NCBI GenBank assembly: GCA_900757145.1 | Contig: CAAEMT010000005.1 | Span: 9,044-73,043 of the forward strand | Length of the DNA stretch: 64,000 nt | Origin: Lachnospiraceae bacterium | Lineage (GTDB): Bacteria > Bacillota > Clostridia > Lachnospirales > Lachnospiraceae | Direction of reading: 5' to 3' | Part shown: positions 17,912 to 26,447 of the stretch, in pieces | Layout of the letters: every line of letters begins with the position of its first letter | How positions within the stretch are numbered: the stretch's first letter is position 1 | Made by a program: the position numbers and the translations under genes | The notes under the pieces: model-generated | Databases searched by the model: none | Seen by the model: the letters and a program-made list of their open reading frames with translations, nothing else | Told to the model about the DNA's origin: nothing

Positions 17912-18922
17912 ATGGACCATCTGATCATACCGGAAGGGTATGAATCTGCCCTTTCCCTTTATGACACGCAGATTGCAATCAAGACAGTCAAAGATTTTTT
18001 TCAGCAAACACTCGCTTCACAGCTCAATCTGCTGCGCGTTTCGTCACCCCTGTTTGTTGATCCGGCTTCCGGACTTAACGATAATCTAAATGGAGTAGAA
18101 CGCCCTGTAAAATTCGGCATCAAAGAACAGAATGATGCAGAGGCGGAGATTGTCCACTCACTCGCCAAATGGAAGCGGTACGCGCTGAAAGAATACGGTT
18201 TTTCTCATGGAGAAGGACTGTATACAGATATGAATGCGATACGCCGTGATGAAGATACTGACAATATTCATTCTATTTATGTTGACCAGTGGGACTGGGA
18301 AAAAGTTATCAGCAAAAATGAACGAAATCTGGACACGCTGAAAAAGGTAGTCCGTTCCGTATATAAGGCGCTGAAAAAGACGGAAGTTTACATGTCTATC
18401 CAGTACGATTATATCGGAGAAGTGCTCCCGAAGGAAATCTTCTTTATTACTTCACAAGAGCTTGAGGACATGTACCCAAGATATACGCCGAAAGAACGGG
18501 AATACAAGATTACGAAGGCAAAGGGGGCTGTCTGCATCATGCAGATCGGTGCGCCGCTTGCTTCCGGCGAAAGACATGACGGGCGCGCTCCTGACTACGA
18601 TGACTGGAACCTCAATGCCGATATTCTGGTGTATTATCCTGTGCTTGATATTGCTTTGGAGCTTTCCTCGATGGGTATCCGCGTAGACGAGATGGCTCTG
18701 ATGCATCAGCTGCGCATGGCCGACTGTGTAGACCGTGCCGATCTGCCGTTTCAGAAAGCGATCCTTGACCGTGAGCTTCCATATACGATAGGCGGTGGTA
18801 TCGGTCAGTCACGTATCTGTATGTTTTATCTGAGAAAAGCACATATCGGGGAAGTCCAGTGCTCTATCTGGCCTCCGGAAATCCGAAAAGAGGCTGCCCT
18901 CCACGGGATCATGCTTCTGTAA
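17912..18922 (+). CDS. asnA: Aspartate--ammonia ligase
   Basis: A 336-residue AsnA, the ammonia-dependent asparagine synthetase related to class II aminoacyl-tRNA synthetases. Family sequences are clear throughout: VSSPLFVDPASGLNDNLNG (residues about 43-61), GLYTDMNAIRRDED, YVDQWDWEKVI and the C-terminal GGGIGQSRICMFYL. It makes asparagine from aspartate, ammonia and ATP in the cytoplasm. GGGAGG lies 8 bases before the ATG. It is monocistronic and ends at a palindromic element. An asparaginase gene at 44615-45682 catalyses the reverse hydrolysis. Confidence 0.97.
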   Translation: MDHLIIPEGYESALSLYDTQIAIKTVKDFFQQTLASQLNLLRVSSPLFVDPASGLNDNLNGVERPVKFGIKEQNDAEAEIVHSLAKWKRYALKEYGFSHGEGLYTDMNAIRRDEDTDNIHSIYVDQWDWEKVISKNERNLDTLKKVVRSVYKALKKTEVYMSIQYDYIGEVLPKEIFFITSQELEDMYPRYTPKEREYKITKAKGAVCIMQIGAPLASGERHDGRAPDYDDWNLNADILVYYPVLDIALELSSMGIRVDEMALMHQLRMADCVDRADLPFQKAILDRELPYTIGGGIGQSRICMFYLRKAHIGEVQCSIWPPEIRKEAALHGIMLL

Positions 18923-19019
18923 CCATACATAAAACACAGCGTGCTTCGCTGCTCTTATACGATCCGATGTTCTCTCAGAACACGCTTTGCCGTATCAAAT
19001 GCAGGTTCTGAAATAATAC

Positions 19020-19074
19020 GGGGGTGCTGCAAAATACTGATCCCGGTGGATTTGATGTATTTTGCAGCACCCCC
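19020..19074. repeat. Palindromic element, short copy (also a terminator)
   Basis: Arms GGGGGTGCTGCAAAATA (19020-19036) and TATTTTGCAGCACCCCC (19058-19074) are perfect over 17 bp with a 21-base loop. The reverse complement of this element matches the two ends of the 120-bp element at 50002-50121, including the shared internal stretch ATCCACCGG-ATCAGTATTTT with one difference, so it looks like an internally deleted copy. It lies between convergent asnA and dapF, 9 bases after the dapF stop, and can serve as a bidirectional terminator. Upstream, 18955-19019 contains a short minus-strand coding-like remnant of no clear family. Confidence 0.85.
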
Positions 19075-19082
19075 TGTTTAAA

Positions 19083-19985
19083 TTACACGGAGAAAAGTTC
19101 TCCGTCATATACCGTTGTCGCCGGTCCTGTCATATAGACAGTTCCTTTCTGTCTGTCCCAGAAGATTTTCAGATTGCCGCCTCGAAGCTTCACTGTAACC
19201 TCATCCTCTGTCCACCCATTGAGAATGCACGCCACTGCAACAGCACATGCCCCCGTACCGCATGCCCATGTCTCGCCGGAACCGCGCTCCCAGACGCGCA
19301 TCTGCACAGTCTGACGATCTATCACACGGATAAATTCCGTATTCACACGGTCAGGAAACGCCGGATGGCATTCAAAATGCGGGCCGATCGATTCAATCTC
19401 CAATGCATCCACGTCATCTACGCAGACAACACAGTGAGGATTTCCCATTGAGACACACGTAGCTTCGTATTTCTTTCCCTGAACACACAGCTTTTGCGCG
19501 ATCAGCGCCCCGTCCGGTACTTTTTTCCCATCTGCATCGCCACTACCATTCAGATCAGTACTCCGGCTTCCTTCAAACTGCGAAGCGTCCGCAGGGATCT
19601 TTTCTGCCTCAAGGATCGGACTTCCCATATCTACCCTTACAAGAGATACTTTTCCGTCTTCCACTGTCAGATCAAGGTATTTTATCCCGCTGCCCGTAGC
19701 TACACTGATCTGTTTTTTCTCTGTCAGACCGTAATCATATACATACTTTGCCACACACCTGATCCCATTTCCGCACATAGCCCCGCGCGAACCGTCTGCA
19801 TTGTACATATCCATCTCAAAATCAGCGATCTCGGACGGTTTAATAAGGATCAGCCCGTCTGAACCTATGCCAAAATGTCTGTCGCTCACTCTTTGCGCAA
19901 GCTTAGACGGATGATCCACCTGTTCCTCAAAACAATTCACATAAATGTAATCATTGCCGATTCCATGCATCTTGGTAAATTTCAT
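19083..19985 (-). CDS. dapF: Diaminopimelate epimerase
   Basis: A 300-residue DapF that converts LL- to meso-diaminopimelate for lysine and peptidoglycan. It starts MKFTKMHGIGNDYIYV. The two catalytic cysteines lie in MCGNGIRCVAKYV (about residue 74) and WACGTGACAVAVAC (about residue 240). Compared with typical DapF it carries about 20 extra residues (GSGDADGKKVPDG region) in a surface loop. It lies 29 bases after the LtaS-like gene and may be cotranscribed. Its 3' end abuts the palindromic element. Confidence 0.97.
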   Translation of the reverse strand: MKFTKMHGIGNDYIYVNCFEEQVDHPSKLAQRVSDRHFGIGSDGLILIKPSEIADFEMDMYNADGSRGAMCGNGIRCVAKYVYDYGLTEKKQISVATGSGIKYLDLTVEDGKVSLVRVDMGSPILEAEKIPADASQFEGSRSTDLNGSGDADGKKVPDGALIAQKLCVQGKKYEATCVSMGNPHCVVCVDDVDALEIESIGPHFECHPAFPDRVNTEFIRVIDRQTVQMRVWERGSGETWACGTGACAVAVACILNGWTEDEVTVKLRGGNLKIFWDRQKGTVYMTGPATTVYDGELFSV

Positions 19986-20014
19986 ACTCTCATCTCCCCT
20001 TCCGCTGATACACT

Positions 20015-22426
20015 TTATGTCTCCGGCTCCTGCGCCTTGACTGTATACAGCTTCGTATTGGAGCTTCTAAAAATCGTATCGGAAGAACCCATCTGATTTA
20101 CAACGATCCTGTGGAAGCCCGGCTCTATCAGATCTTTTTTGACCATCAAAAGTCTTGGCGTCACGTATTTCGTCTTCAGTTTTTCATCATCCACGAATAC
20201 TTTGCTCCACTTCGTATAATTGTTGCCCCATATATAATAGTAATTTAATTTTTCCTCAATCTTGCGAATCGTCACATCCTGTGTACCCATCACAATATCA
20301 CTTGCCGGATAAGGATCTTCGCCATTGTACACGTAATGCTCCCCGTAGAGAATATCATACTGCAAAAGCTCCATATCTTTCTGGTATTCTTCTTCTGTAG
20401 TGTATGTGTCACGGTTCTGATGGAAGGTAAACATTGTACCGTTATGGATTCCGAGATCATCAGTCAGATCTGCAAGAAGCTGATAGGAAGTCATGTCCTT
20501 GTCCTCTTTTTCCATACCAAAGTTGTTCCATGTCACATACTGTGTCTTGAACAGACTGCCTGTTGTCATGTCCTCTTCTGTCAGTCCCATTGTCGGCAGA
20601 TGATCACCGAACATGACTACCATCGTCTTTTCATCCCTCTCTGAGAGCATCTCGATCAGCTTTCCGATAAACTCATCTACCTCGTGAAGCTGATTCACAT
20701 AGTACTCCCATGCGTATCTCCAGCCTTCATCCTCCGGTCCTGACACTATGATATCAGGATTAGTGATCACTGCTTCATGAGGATAATCACCGTGCGCCTC
20801 TACCGTGATCGTATACACAAAATCCGGTTTGTCCGGTGTATAGTCGAGTGACTTCTCCACCTCTTTGATCAGGACATCATCCGTCGGCCACGTTCCAAGC
20901 GGTGTATAGTCATGGATGTCCATCAGTTCCTTGCTTGTAAACGTATCAAATCCCATCATAGAGAACGCATTTTTACGGCTGTAGAAGTTGCCTCCGTTAT
21001 TGTGCACCGCATGCGCTCCATATCCCAGCGTCTTTAAATCAGCGGCAATACTCTCGCAATTCGTCTTTTTGAGAATCGTCTTGTACGGATACTCGCCGAG
21101 TCCGAAAAACTGCATCCCCATACCGGTCAGTATCTCAAACTCTGTATTCGCCGTACCGGCTCCGACTACGGGAACCTCCAGATAGCCTGATGTAAAATTA
21201 TCATACAGGTAATGGAAATTCGGGATCGGATCTTCGCTTGTCTCAAGAAATTTAATCAGCCCCGGATCAACAAAAGATTCCAGAAGGACACAGATAATAT
21301 TGGGATACTCTCCATCCACTCCCTCTGTCTTCTCCGGAATCTTTTCCTCTCCTGCAATATCCGATTCTTCTGACTGCTGCCCTGCATCTCCCACACGCTC
21401 CGGCTGCGTCTCTACCGTCTCGCTTTCCTGCTGCGCGCTTATCACTTCACCATCCGACTGCGCATTTACCGCCCCGCTGTCCGTCTGCGCGTTTTCCGCA
21501 TTGCCATCTGACTGCGTCTCCGGCGCTGTCTTAGCGTCTGTCTCTGTCTTTGCAGACTCACTCTGGGCAGCTCCCGTCAGTACATGCTCATTCATCTCAA
21601 GTGATGCCTGCTCTTTTTCCAATGCGTCTGCTTTCAGTGAATCCTGTCCATTCGCAGAAACGCCCGCCGCATCTGCCGCACCATTTAACTTCGCCATTAC
21701 TGCATCGACAGATTCTTCTGAATACTCCTCAGGAGCGCTCATTCCACGGTCGAGTACACTGGAGGAAAAGCTATAGACAAATCCGTAATCCTTATACCCC
21801 TGTGCCAGATTCTCAAAATAAGAAGTCAGAATGTTGTTGCTTACTGCCGCATCTGTCACATTCGGAAGCATCATCACTACCGCGCCGATCATTGCAAGAC
21901 TCAGCAAGTGATTCATCCTGCCCTGAAACTTCGGTCCCTTAAACCAGAACACAACAAGCAGCAGTACCACAAGCCCCACGCCGCCAATTACGAGCATCGC
22001 TTCCTTATCTGTAAAATAATTGCTCTCCATCGTAAACAGATCGCCGACCATCTTGATGTCCGTAAAGCTGAACGGTGAAACACGCTTTGCAAGAATACAG
22101 CCGTTGATCGTTCCAAGGAAGATCCAGAACGCACAGATGAGTGTCCGCGTCACTGCCCTTCTCCTGACCATGTATACCAGCATCAGCGAAGAAAATACGA
22201 TCAGTGAATTGTAGAGGAACACAAGATTCCGATCTACCACAAAAGAACAAGCCTCAAGGAACGAATGCCTCGAGATCCACTCGATCAAAAAGCAGACGCC
22301 GCAGGCAAGCAGCGCGTGAAATAGCAGAGAATATTTATTCAGTACCGTCACAAGTCTGCTCGGCTGCTTCTGTATTTTTTCCTTTTTTATTTTCTTTTCA
22401 TTCCGTCTCGATCTCATTTTCATCAT
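20015..22426 (-). CDS. LTA synthase family membrane sulfatase-fold enzyme
   Basis: An 803-residue polytopic enzyme from the ATG at 22426. Five N-terminal TM helices are followed by an extracellular alkaline-phosphatase/sulfatase domain. Motifs: NIICVLLESF, the catalytic Thr region GAGTANTEFEILTG, HAVHNNGGNFYSR, VEAHGDYPHE and MVVMFGDHLPTMG, which hold the metal ligands and the nucleophile of LtaS-type phosphoglycerol transferases. Between membrane and catalytic domain is a linker of about 130 residues rich in Ser, Ala, Glu and Gln, which is longer than in classical LtaS. The in-frame extension upstream to 22522 has no RBS and reads through an AT-rich leader, so it was not used. Whether it makes lipoteichoic acid or another phosphoglycerol polymer is not shown. 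Confidence 0.88.
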   Translation of the reverse strand: MMKMRSRRNEKKIKKEKIQKQPSRLVTVLNKYSLLFHALLACGVCFLIEWISRHSFLEACSFVVDRNLVFLYNSLIVFSSLMLVYMVRRRAVTRTLICAFWIFLGTINGCILAKRVSPFSFTDIKMVGDLFTMESNYFTDKEAMLVIGGVGLVVLLLVVFWFKGPKFQGRMNHLLSLAMIGAVVMMLPNVTDAAVSNNILTSYFENLAQGYKDYGFVYSFSSSVLDRGMSAPEEYSEESVDAVMAKLNGAADAAGVSANGQDSLKADALEKEQASLEMNEHVLTGAAQSESAKTETDAKTAPETQSDGNAENAQTDSGAVNAQSDGEVISAQQESETVETQPERVGDAGQQSEESDIAGEEKIPEKTEGVDGEYPNIICVLLESFVDPGLIKFLETSEDPIPNFHYLYDNFTSGYLEVPVVGAGTANTEFEILTGMGMQFFGLGEYPYKTILKKTNCESIAADLKTLGYGAHAVHNNGGNFYSRKNAFSMMGFDTFTSKELMDIHDYTPLGTWPTDDVLIKEVEKSLDYTPDKPDFVYTITVEAHGDYPHEAVITNPDIIVSGPEDEGWRYAWEYYVNQLHEVDEFIGKLIEMLSERDEKTMVVMFGDHLPTMGLTEEDMTTGSLFKTQYVTWNNFGMEKEDKDMTSYQLLADLTDDLGIHNGTMFTFHQNRDTYTTEEEYQKDMELLQYDILYGEHYVYNGEDPYPASDIVMGTQDVTIRKIEEKLNYYYIWGNNYTKWSKVFVDDEKLKTKYVTPRLLMVKKDLIEPGFHRIVVNQMGSSDTIFRSSNTKLYTVKAQEPET

Positions 22427-22675
22427 GATCCATACCCCCGCGCCTGCTTCTCCCCTTATGCAGGCTTTATATATGTAAAATTCAGTAAAATTCATTTGAC
22501 AGAGTAATCTAAAACACGGCAAAAGTCAACTATCTTCCCAAAAAATTAAGATTTATTTATCGCGTTTTACACTTCTTTTAGAAACGTTTCACAAAAAGCG
22601 CATAATTTCTCGCTGGATTCTTTTTTGATTCTGTGTTAATTTATAAGGAGGACAAGTGAGAGGACTTCATATTAT

Positions 22676-23170
22676 ATGAAAAGATTACTATTTCTAATAC
22701 TTTCATCACTTATATTTTTGTCAGGTTGCCAGAAAAATCAAATAAAAATAGCCCCTGCCGCCCTGTTTGTCATGGACGGCGGGACTACGAACGACGGCGT
22801 CAGCGTCGGCGATTCAAAAAAAGCATTTATTGATGCTTACAGCTCCTATGAAGTACAGGTAGCCTACAGCAATCAGCCCTCCGGCTACCTCGTAATGTCG
22901 ATTGACGAGATCCCCTATGAGAAGCATATTTCCACGCTGATCGCGACCTTATTCATTGACGGCGAGCCGGTTTCAGAGGGTGATTTCTGCCGTGAAAATG
23001 ACATCGAATTATCTGAACTTCCGGAACTTATCAGCTCACGCTCCTACCTGCGCAGTCACGATGTGATCTACCGTTATCTCGACTTCCAGTGGGAGGGCGG
23101 AGTCATTACCGACATTTACTCAGGAGAGCTTAATTACAATGAGACATTTGAAGCGCCGCATATCTATTAA
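22676..23170 (+). CDS. Putative lipoprotein of unknown function
   Basis: A 164-residue protein with a lipoprotein signal peptide (KRLLFLILSSLIFLSGC, Cys about residue 18), so it is probably anchored on the outer membrane face. The mature part has no domain I recognise. GAGGA lies 12 bases upstream of the ATG, with a stronger AAGGAGG further away (about 25 bases). It is divergent from the LtaS-like gene and monocistronic, and a strong terminator follows at once. Confidence 0.75.
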   Translation: MKRLLFLILSSLIFLSGCQKNQIKIAPAALFVMDGGTTNDGVSVGDSKKAFIDAYSSYEVQVAYSNQPSGYLVMSIDEIPYEKHISTLIATLFIDGEPVSEGDFCRENDIELSELPELISSRSYLRSHDVIYRYLDFQWEGGVITDIYSGELNYNETFEAPHIY

Positions 23171-23174
23171 CTGC

Positions 23175-23205
23175 AAAAATAGGAGGTCGGTGACCTCCTA
23201 TTTTT
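23175..23205 (+). terminator. Intrinsic terminator, lipoprotein gene
   Basis: A perfect 14-bp stem, AAAAATAGGAGGTC (23175-23188) with GACCTCCTATTTTT (23192-23205), and a 3-base loop. The flanking A and T runs make it work in both directions. Confidence 0.9.
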
Positions 23206-23245
23206 CTAATCTCTAATACCTTGTCCGGATAATAAAACACATTTA

Positions 23246-23683
23246 CTACTGTTTTTCCTCCTGCGTTTTTTCCCGCTCAAACAGATAAGCTTCTGCAAGC
23301 TCCAGTATTCTGACGGCTGTATCGATCTGTTGCAAAGTCACCTCTTTAGAAGCAATATAAAATGTATCATAATCGCTTGCATGCCGTATTTCCTCCGCTT
23401 TTACAATTCTCCTGCCCAGCTCACGAGGGAAAATTTCCGGCTGTACATAATTCTTATTAAAGTAACTAAGCGTGTCTTTGTGACGCTTAAACGCAATGCC
23501 CTCTTTTGCAAGTATTGCACAGATAGTATGAAAAATACTGTAGTATGCCCGATTATTTGCCGCCCGATACTGCCCTGCATCGAAAGTAAGGCATGCGGCA
23601 TCCAAATCTTCTCTTGCGACATTTAGGCGATGACGAGCCACATCTATTTTCGTTCCAATATCCAGAGAATCAGGCTGCTTCAT
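23246..23683 (-). CDS. HEPN domain protein (pair 1)
   Basis: A 145-residue helical HEPN protein from the ATG at 23683 (AAGGGG upstream). The conserved NRAYYSIFH segment (about residues 44-52) holds the R-x6-H pair typical of this HEPN branch, which often acts as an RNase or regulatory partner of a small nucleotidyltransferase. It overlaps the end of the MNT gene by 14 bases (23670-23683), so the pair is translationally coupled. HEPN/MNT pairs are known toxin-antitoxin modules. Here the HEPN lacks the full RX4HXY motif, so toxicity is less certain. Confidence 0.85.
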   Translation of the reverse strand: MKQPDSLDIGTKIDVARHRLNVAREDLDAACLTFDAGQYRAANNRAYYSIFHTICAILAKEGIAFKRHKDTLSYFNKNYVQPEIFPRELGRRIVKAEEIRHASDYDTFYIASKEVTLQQIDTAVRILELAEAYLFEREKTQEEKQ

Positions 23684-24011
23684 ATAAAACCACCCCTTCC
23701 TTTTGAACATTGGTGTAAAACGGATACGATGCTGCCCAGTGATTAAAATGCTGAAGATTTTTCACAATAGGCATCACCCAGATATCATGGTTTACATTAT
23801 ACTCATACCCCAATTCCGACAAAGCATCCGAATATGCATCCATTTCTTCCGGTGTCAAATCTACTAATAACATAATATCCACGTCTGAATCAGATGTATA
23901 ATCGCCTCTCGCATAAGAGCCATATAAAATAACAGTCTTAAGGTGTGAACCATAAATTTTTTTTACTTCTGATAAATACTGAGTAAGCAGTGTCTGAATC
24001 GTCTGCGGCAT
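23670..24011 (-). CDS. MNT-type nucleotidyltransferase (pair 1)
   Basis: A 113-residue minimal nucleotidyltransferase. GSYARGDYTSDSDVD (about residues 29-43) fits the GSX10DXD active-site signature, and a third acidic position can be placed in the NVNHDIWVM strand. The ATG at 24011 is preceded by AGGAGG; an in-frame extension to 24071 has no RBS. In MntA-type antitoxins this enzyme modifies the HEPN partner with AMP. It is the first gene of the pair. Confidence 0.87.
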   Translation of the reverse strand: MPQTIQTLLTQYLSEVKKIYGSHLKTVILYGSYARGDYTSDSDVDIMLLVDLTPEEMDAYSDALSELGYEYNVNHDIWVMPIVKNLQHFNHWAASYPFYTNVQKEGVVLYEAA

Positions 24012-24120
24012 GCAATTGTTCCTCCTTTCTCCTAATGATTTAAGTATAATCCAACGTAATAAATTTCGCAACCGATGTACTCCCGCTTATGTATTCTTTT
24101 CCGATCAGCCTCTTTTTAAG

Positions 24121-24306
24121 CACAAAAGTGTGCTCCGCACACGCTCACGGTTTTACACAGCTCTCACAGAGTACACTTTTGCCGCGCCGGATGCATATTG
24201 CGAAGCAATTACATACCTCTTGCATCCGTGCGCATCCTGATTTTTGTGTCATGGAAAGACTTTTGCGCGTCAGCGTGACAAGGTCTTTCCTATGACAGCA
24301 CAAAAA
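24121..24306. repeat. Cluster of nested palindromes
   Basis: Four hairpin-forming segments in 186 bases: GTGTGC-TCC-GCACAC (24128-24142) inside arms CAAAAGTGT (24123-24131) and ACACTTTTG (24173-24181); GGATGCA/TGCATCC (24189-24195, 24221-24227) enclosing ATTGC-GAA-GCAAT; and the imperfect arms 24241-24260 and 24283-24306 built around GGAAAGAC/GTCTTTCC. There is no gene here. It has the look of a mobile or dispersed structured repeat, or of a decayed RNA gene. Confidence 0.6.
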
Positions 24307-24350
24307 TGCCCCAGAGGACGCACCTGCAAGGTGTCCGCTCTGAGGCATTT
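24301..24350 (-). terminator. Terminator of the sugar ABC operon
   Basis: AATGCC (24305-24310) pairs with GGCATT (24344-24349), with inner CAGAG/CTCTG and GGAC/GTCC plus ACCT/AGGT pairs. On the minus strand it is followed by TTTTTGTG. It lies 26 bases after the last permease stop. Confidence 0.75.
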
Positions 24351-24375
24351 ATATTTTCGCGTATCCGCTATATCA

Positions 24376-25401
24376 TTATTTCTTATTTTTCTCTTTTGCC
24401 GCTGCAAAGATACTCTGGAGTACGATGAAGAAGCAGAGCATTGCTGCGATCGTGATACGTGTCCACCAGGAGGACAGCGTTCCCTGGAATGTGATGAACG
24501 CCTCGATCGTACCCTTTATCAGTACGCCGAAGAGGCTTCCGAATACATTTCCGACACCGCCTGTCAGAAGCGTACCGCCGATGACGGAGGAAGCGATCGC
24601 ATCCATCTCAAGTCCCTTCGCCTGCTCTACGAAGCCTGAGCACGTATTTAAGCAGAACAGGAAACCGCCGAGACTTGCAAGGAAGCCCTCAAGCACGTAT
24701 GCCTTGAGTTTTGTTTTCTTGACATTGAGTCCCATCATAAGAGCAGACTGCTCATTTCCGCCGATCGCATAGATGCTGCGTCCGAACTTCGTATATTTCA
24801 ATACAATAAAGATGATAACGAGTACCACGAGGGCAATGATCACGCTCGGATAAATGTACGGCTGGATCAGCATTCCTTTCTTATTTACATAACCGCCGAA
24901 CGGAAGGTACAGCTTGCACTGCGCCCAAGAAAGGAACATTTCGTTTTTGATACTGATCATATCTTTGCTGATCACTGCTGTCATACCTCTGGCAAAGAAC
25001 ATACCTGCCAGCGTCACAATGAACGGCTGTATCTTCAGATATGCTACGAGCCATCCCTGTACAAAGCCGAATACGATACCGATCACCAGTACGAAGATCG
25101 TCGCCTGAATGGCTCCCCAGCCTGCCATCTCCATCGTCCATGCGAGGATCATGCAGACCATAGCTACAACAGAACCTACAGAAATATCGATTCCGCCTGT
25201 GATCATAACGATCGTCATACCAGTAGCGATTACGATCAGACCGGCATTTGAGATAAACAGGTTCAGGAAATTCTGTGTTTTTGAAAAGCCCTGCTCACCG
25301 AACATCACGATTCCCGCGATATACATGACTACGAACAGCGCTATAGTGATAACCAGCAAAAATGAATTGCCGTCAAGCTTACGTCCTTGTTTTTTCATCA
25401 T
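24376..25401 (-). CDS. Sugar ABC transporter permease (YjfF/RbsC family)
   Basis: A 341-residue permease of the ribose/galactofuranose type (BPD_transp_2), with about 10 TM helices. It shows GGIDISVGSVVAM, the conserved extracellular/TM signature of the family, near residue 70, and a late TLLTGGVGNVFGSLFG segment. Its start overlaps the preceding permease by 4 bases (ATGA type). It forms the transmembrane channel together with the upstream permease. A terminator follows. Confidence 0.9.
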   Translation of the reverse strand: MMKKQGRKLDGNSFLLVITIALFVVMYIAGIVMFGEQGFSKTQNFLNLFISNAGLIVIATGMTIVMITGGIDISVGSVVAMVCMILAWTMEMAGWGAIQATIFVLVIGIVFGFVQGWLVAYLKIQPFIVTLAGMFFARGMTAVISKDMISIKNEMFLSWAQCKLYLPFGGYVNKKGMLIQPYIYPSVIIALVVLVIIFIVLKYTKFGRSIYAIGGNEQSALMMGLNVKKTKLKAYVLEGFLASLGGFLFCLNTCSGFVEQAKGLEMDAIASSVIGGTLLTGGVGNVFGSLFGVLIKGTIEAFITFQGTLSSWWTRITIAAMLCFFIVLQSIFAAAKEKNKK

Positions 25402-26447
25402 GCCGCTCCTTTCCCTGCGGATGCAGAAGATTTTGCTTTCAGACGACGGATCATCTTTCCAAGCTCCGGTGACTGAAGGGATACGATAATCACAACTACG
25501 ATCGCCTTGTATACCGGAATCTGGTCAGAGCTTACGGAGATCGCATACAGCGTTGTTGTCAGTGTCTGGATCGTATATGCGCCGATCACAGAACCAAGCA
25601 GAGAGAATTTTCCGCCTGCTAGTGAGTTGCCGCCGAGCGCTACCGCAAGGATCGCGTCAAGCTCAAGGTTCAGACCGATATTATTTGCGTCTGCGGAGTA
25701 GATTCGGGAAGAGTTGATCAATCCCGCAATACTTGCGCAGAAACCGCTGAAAGCGTATACAAGGAAAATAATCAGCGTAGACTTCAGTCCAACGAGACGA
25801 GAAGCCTTCGCATTGATTCCGACTGCCTCAATATACATACCAAGCGCCGTCTTCTTCAGCAGAAGCATCGTCAGCACTACCATAATAACCGTTACGAAAA
25901 TCGCCGTTGGAATCGGCACACCCGGAATACTTGCTCCAAGCATCTTGAAGCTTTCTACACGCACATATGTGATCTGACCATTTGTCAGAAGCTGTGCGAT
26001 ACCGCGCCCTGCTGTAAAGAGAATCAATGTCGCTACCATCGGCTGGATTTTCAGCTTCGCTACGAGAAAGCCGTTGAAGCATCCGCACAGAACGCCGACA
26101 AGAATACCAAGCAGGGCTCCGATGAGCGGATTGTTGACATACTCATTTACGCTCTGCTGTCCGCCTGCCACGAAAGAACACGTAACGGCTGCCACTACCG
26201 CCATCACTGCACCTACGGAAATATCTGTTCCGGCAGAGGCTGATACAACGAGCGTCATACCTACTGCAAGGATCACGACCTCACTGCCCCTGTTGATTAC
26301 GTCGATGATACGACCGTAGAGCACTCCGTTTTGCACGCCGATCTTAAAGAAATCGGGACTTGCTATCACCGCCGCAATCAGCATCAAAATGAGGCAAAAA
26401 ATCGGCATAAACAGTCTTTTTGAAGTAAGATTTTTCACTTTATCCAT
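25398..26447 (-). CDS. Sugar ABC transporter permease (YtfT/RbsC family)
   Basis: A 349-residue permease with about 10 TM helices. SAGTDISVGAVMAV and GLNLELDAILAVALGGNSLAGG are the characteristic RbsC-family segments. Its start shares one base with the end of the ATPase gene and its end overlaps the next permease by 4 bases, so all three are translationally coupled. Two different permeases, rather than a homodimer, match the YtfT plus YjfF arrangement for galactofuranose-type uptake; the true sugar is unknown. Confidence 0.9.
   Translation of the reverse strand: MDKVKNLTSKRLFMPIFCLILMLIAAVIASPDFFKIGVQNGVLYGRIIDVINRGSEVVILAVGMTLVVSASAGTDISVGAVMAVVAAVTCSFVAGGQQSVNEYVNNPLIGALLGILVGVLCGCFNGFLVAKLKIQPMVATLILFTAGRGIAQLLTNGQITYVRVESFKMLGASIPGVPIPTAIFVTVIMVVLTMLLLKKTALGMYIEAVGINAKASRLVGLKSTLIIFLVYAFSGFCASIAGLINSSRIYSADANNIGLNLELDAILAVALGGNSLAGGKFSLLGSVIGAYTIQTLTTTLYAISVSSDQIPVYKAIVVVIIVSLQSPELGKMIRRLKAKSSASAGKGAA

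Noticed and set aside
18955..19019. Short minus-strand coding-like string (RIISEPAFDTAKRVLREHRI)
   Set aside because: It looks like a gene tail but has no start or recognisable family and adjoins the palindromic element; too little to call.
22427..22522. Upstream extension of the LtaS-like gene
   Set aside because: No RBS precedes it; the N-terminal residues do not resemble the family, and the ATG at 22426 fits better.
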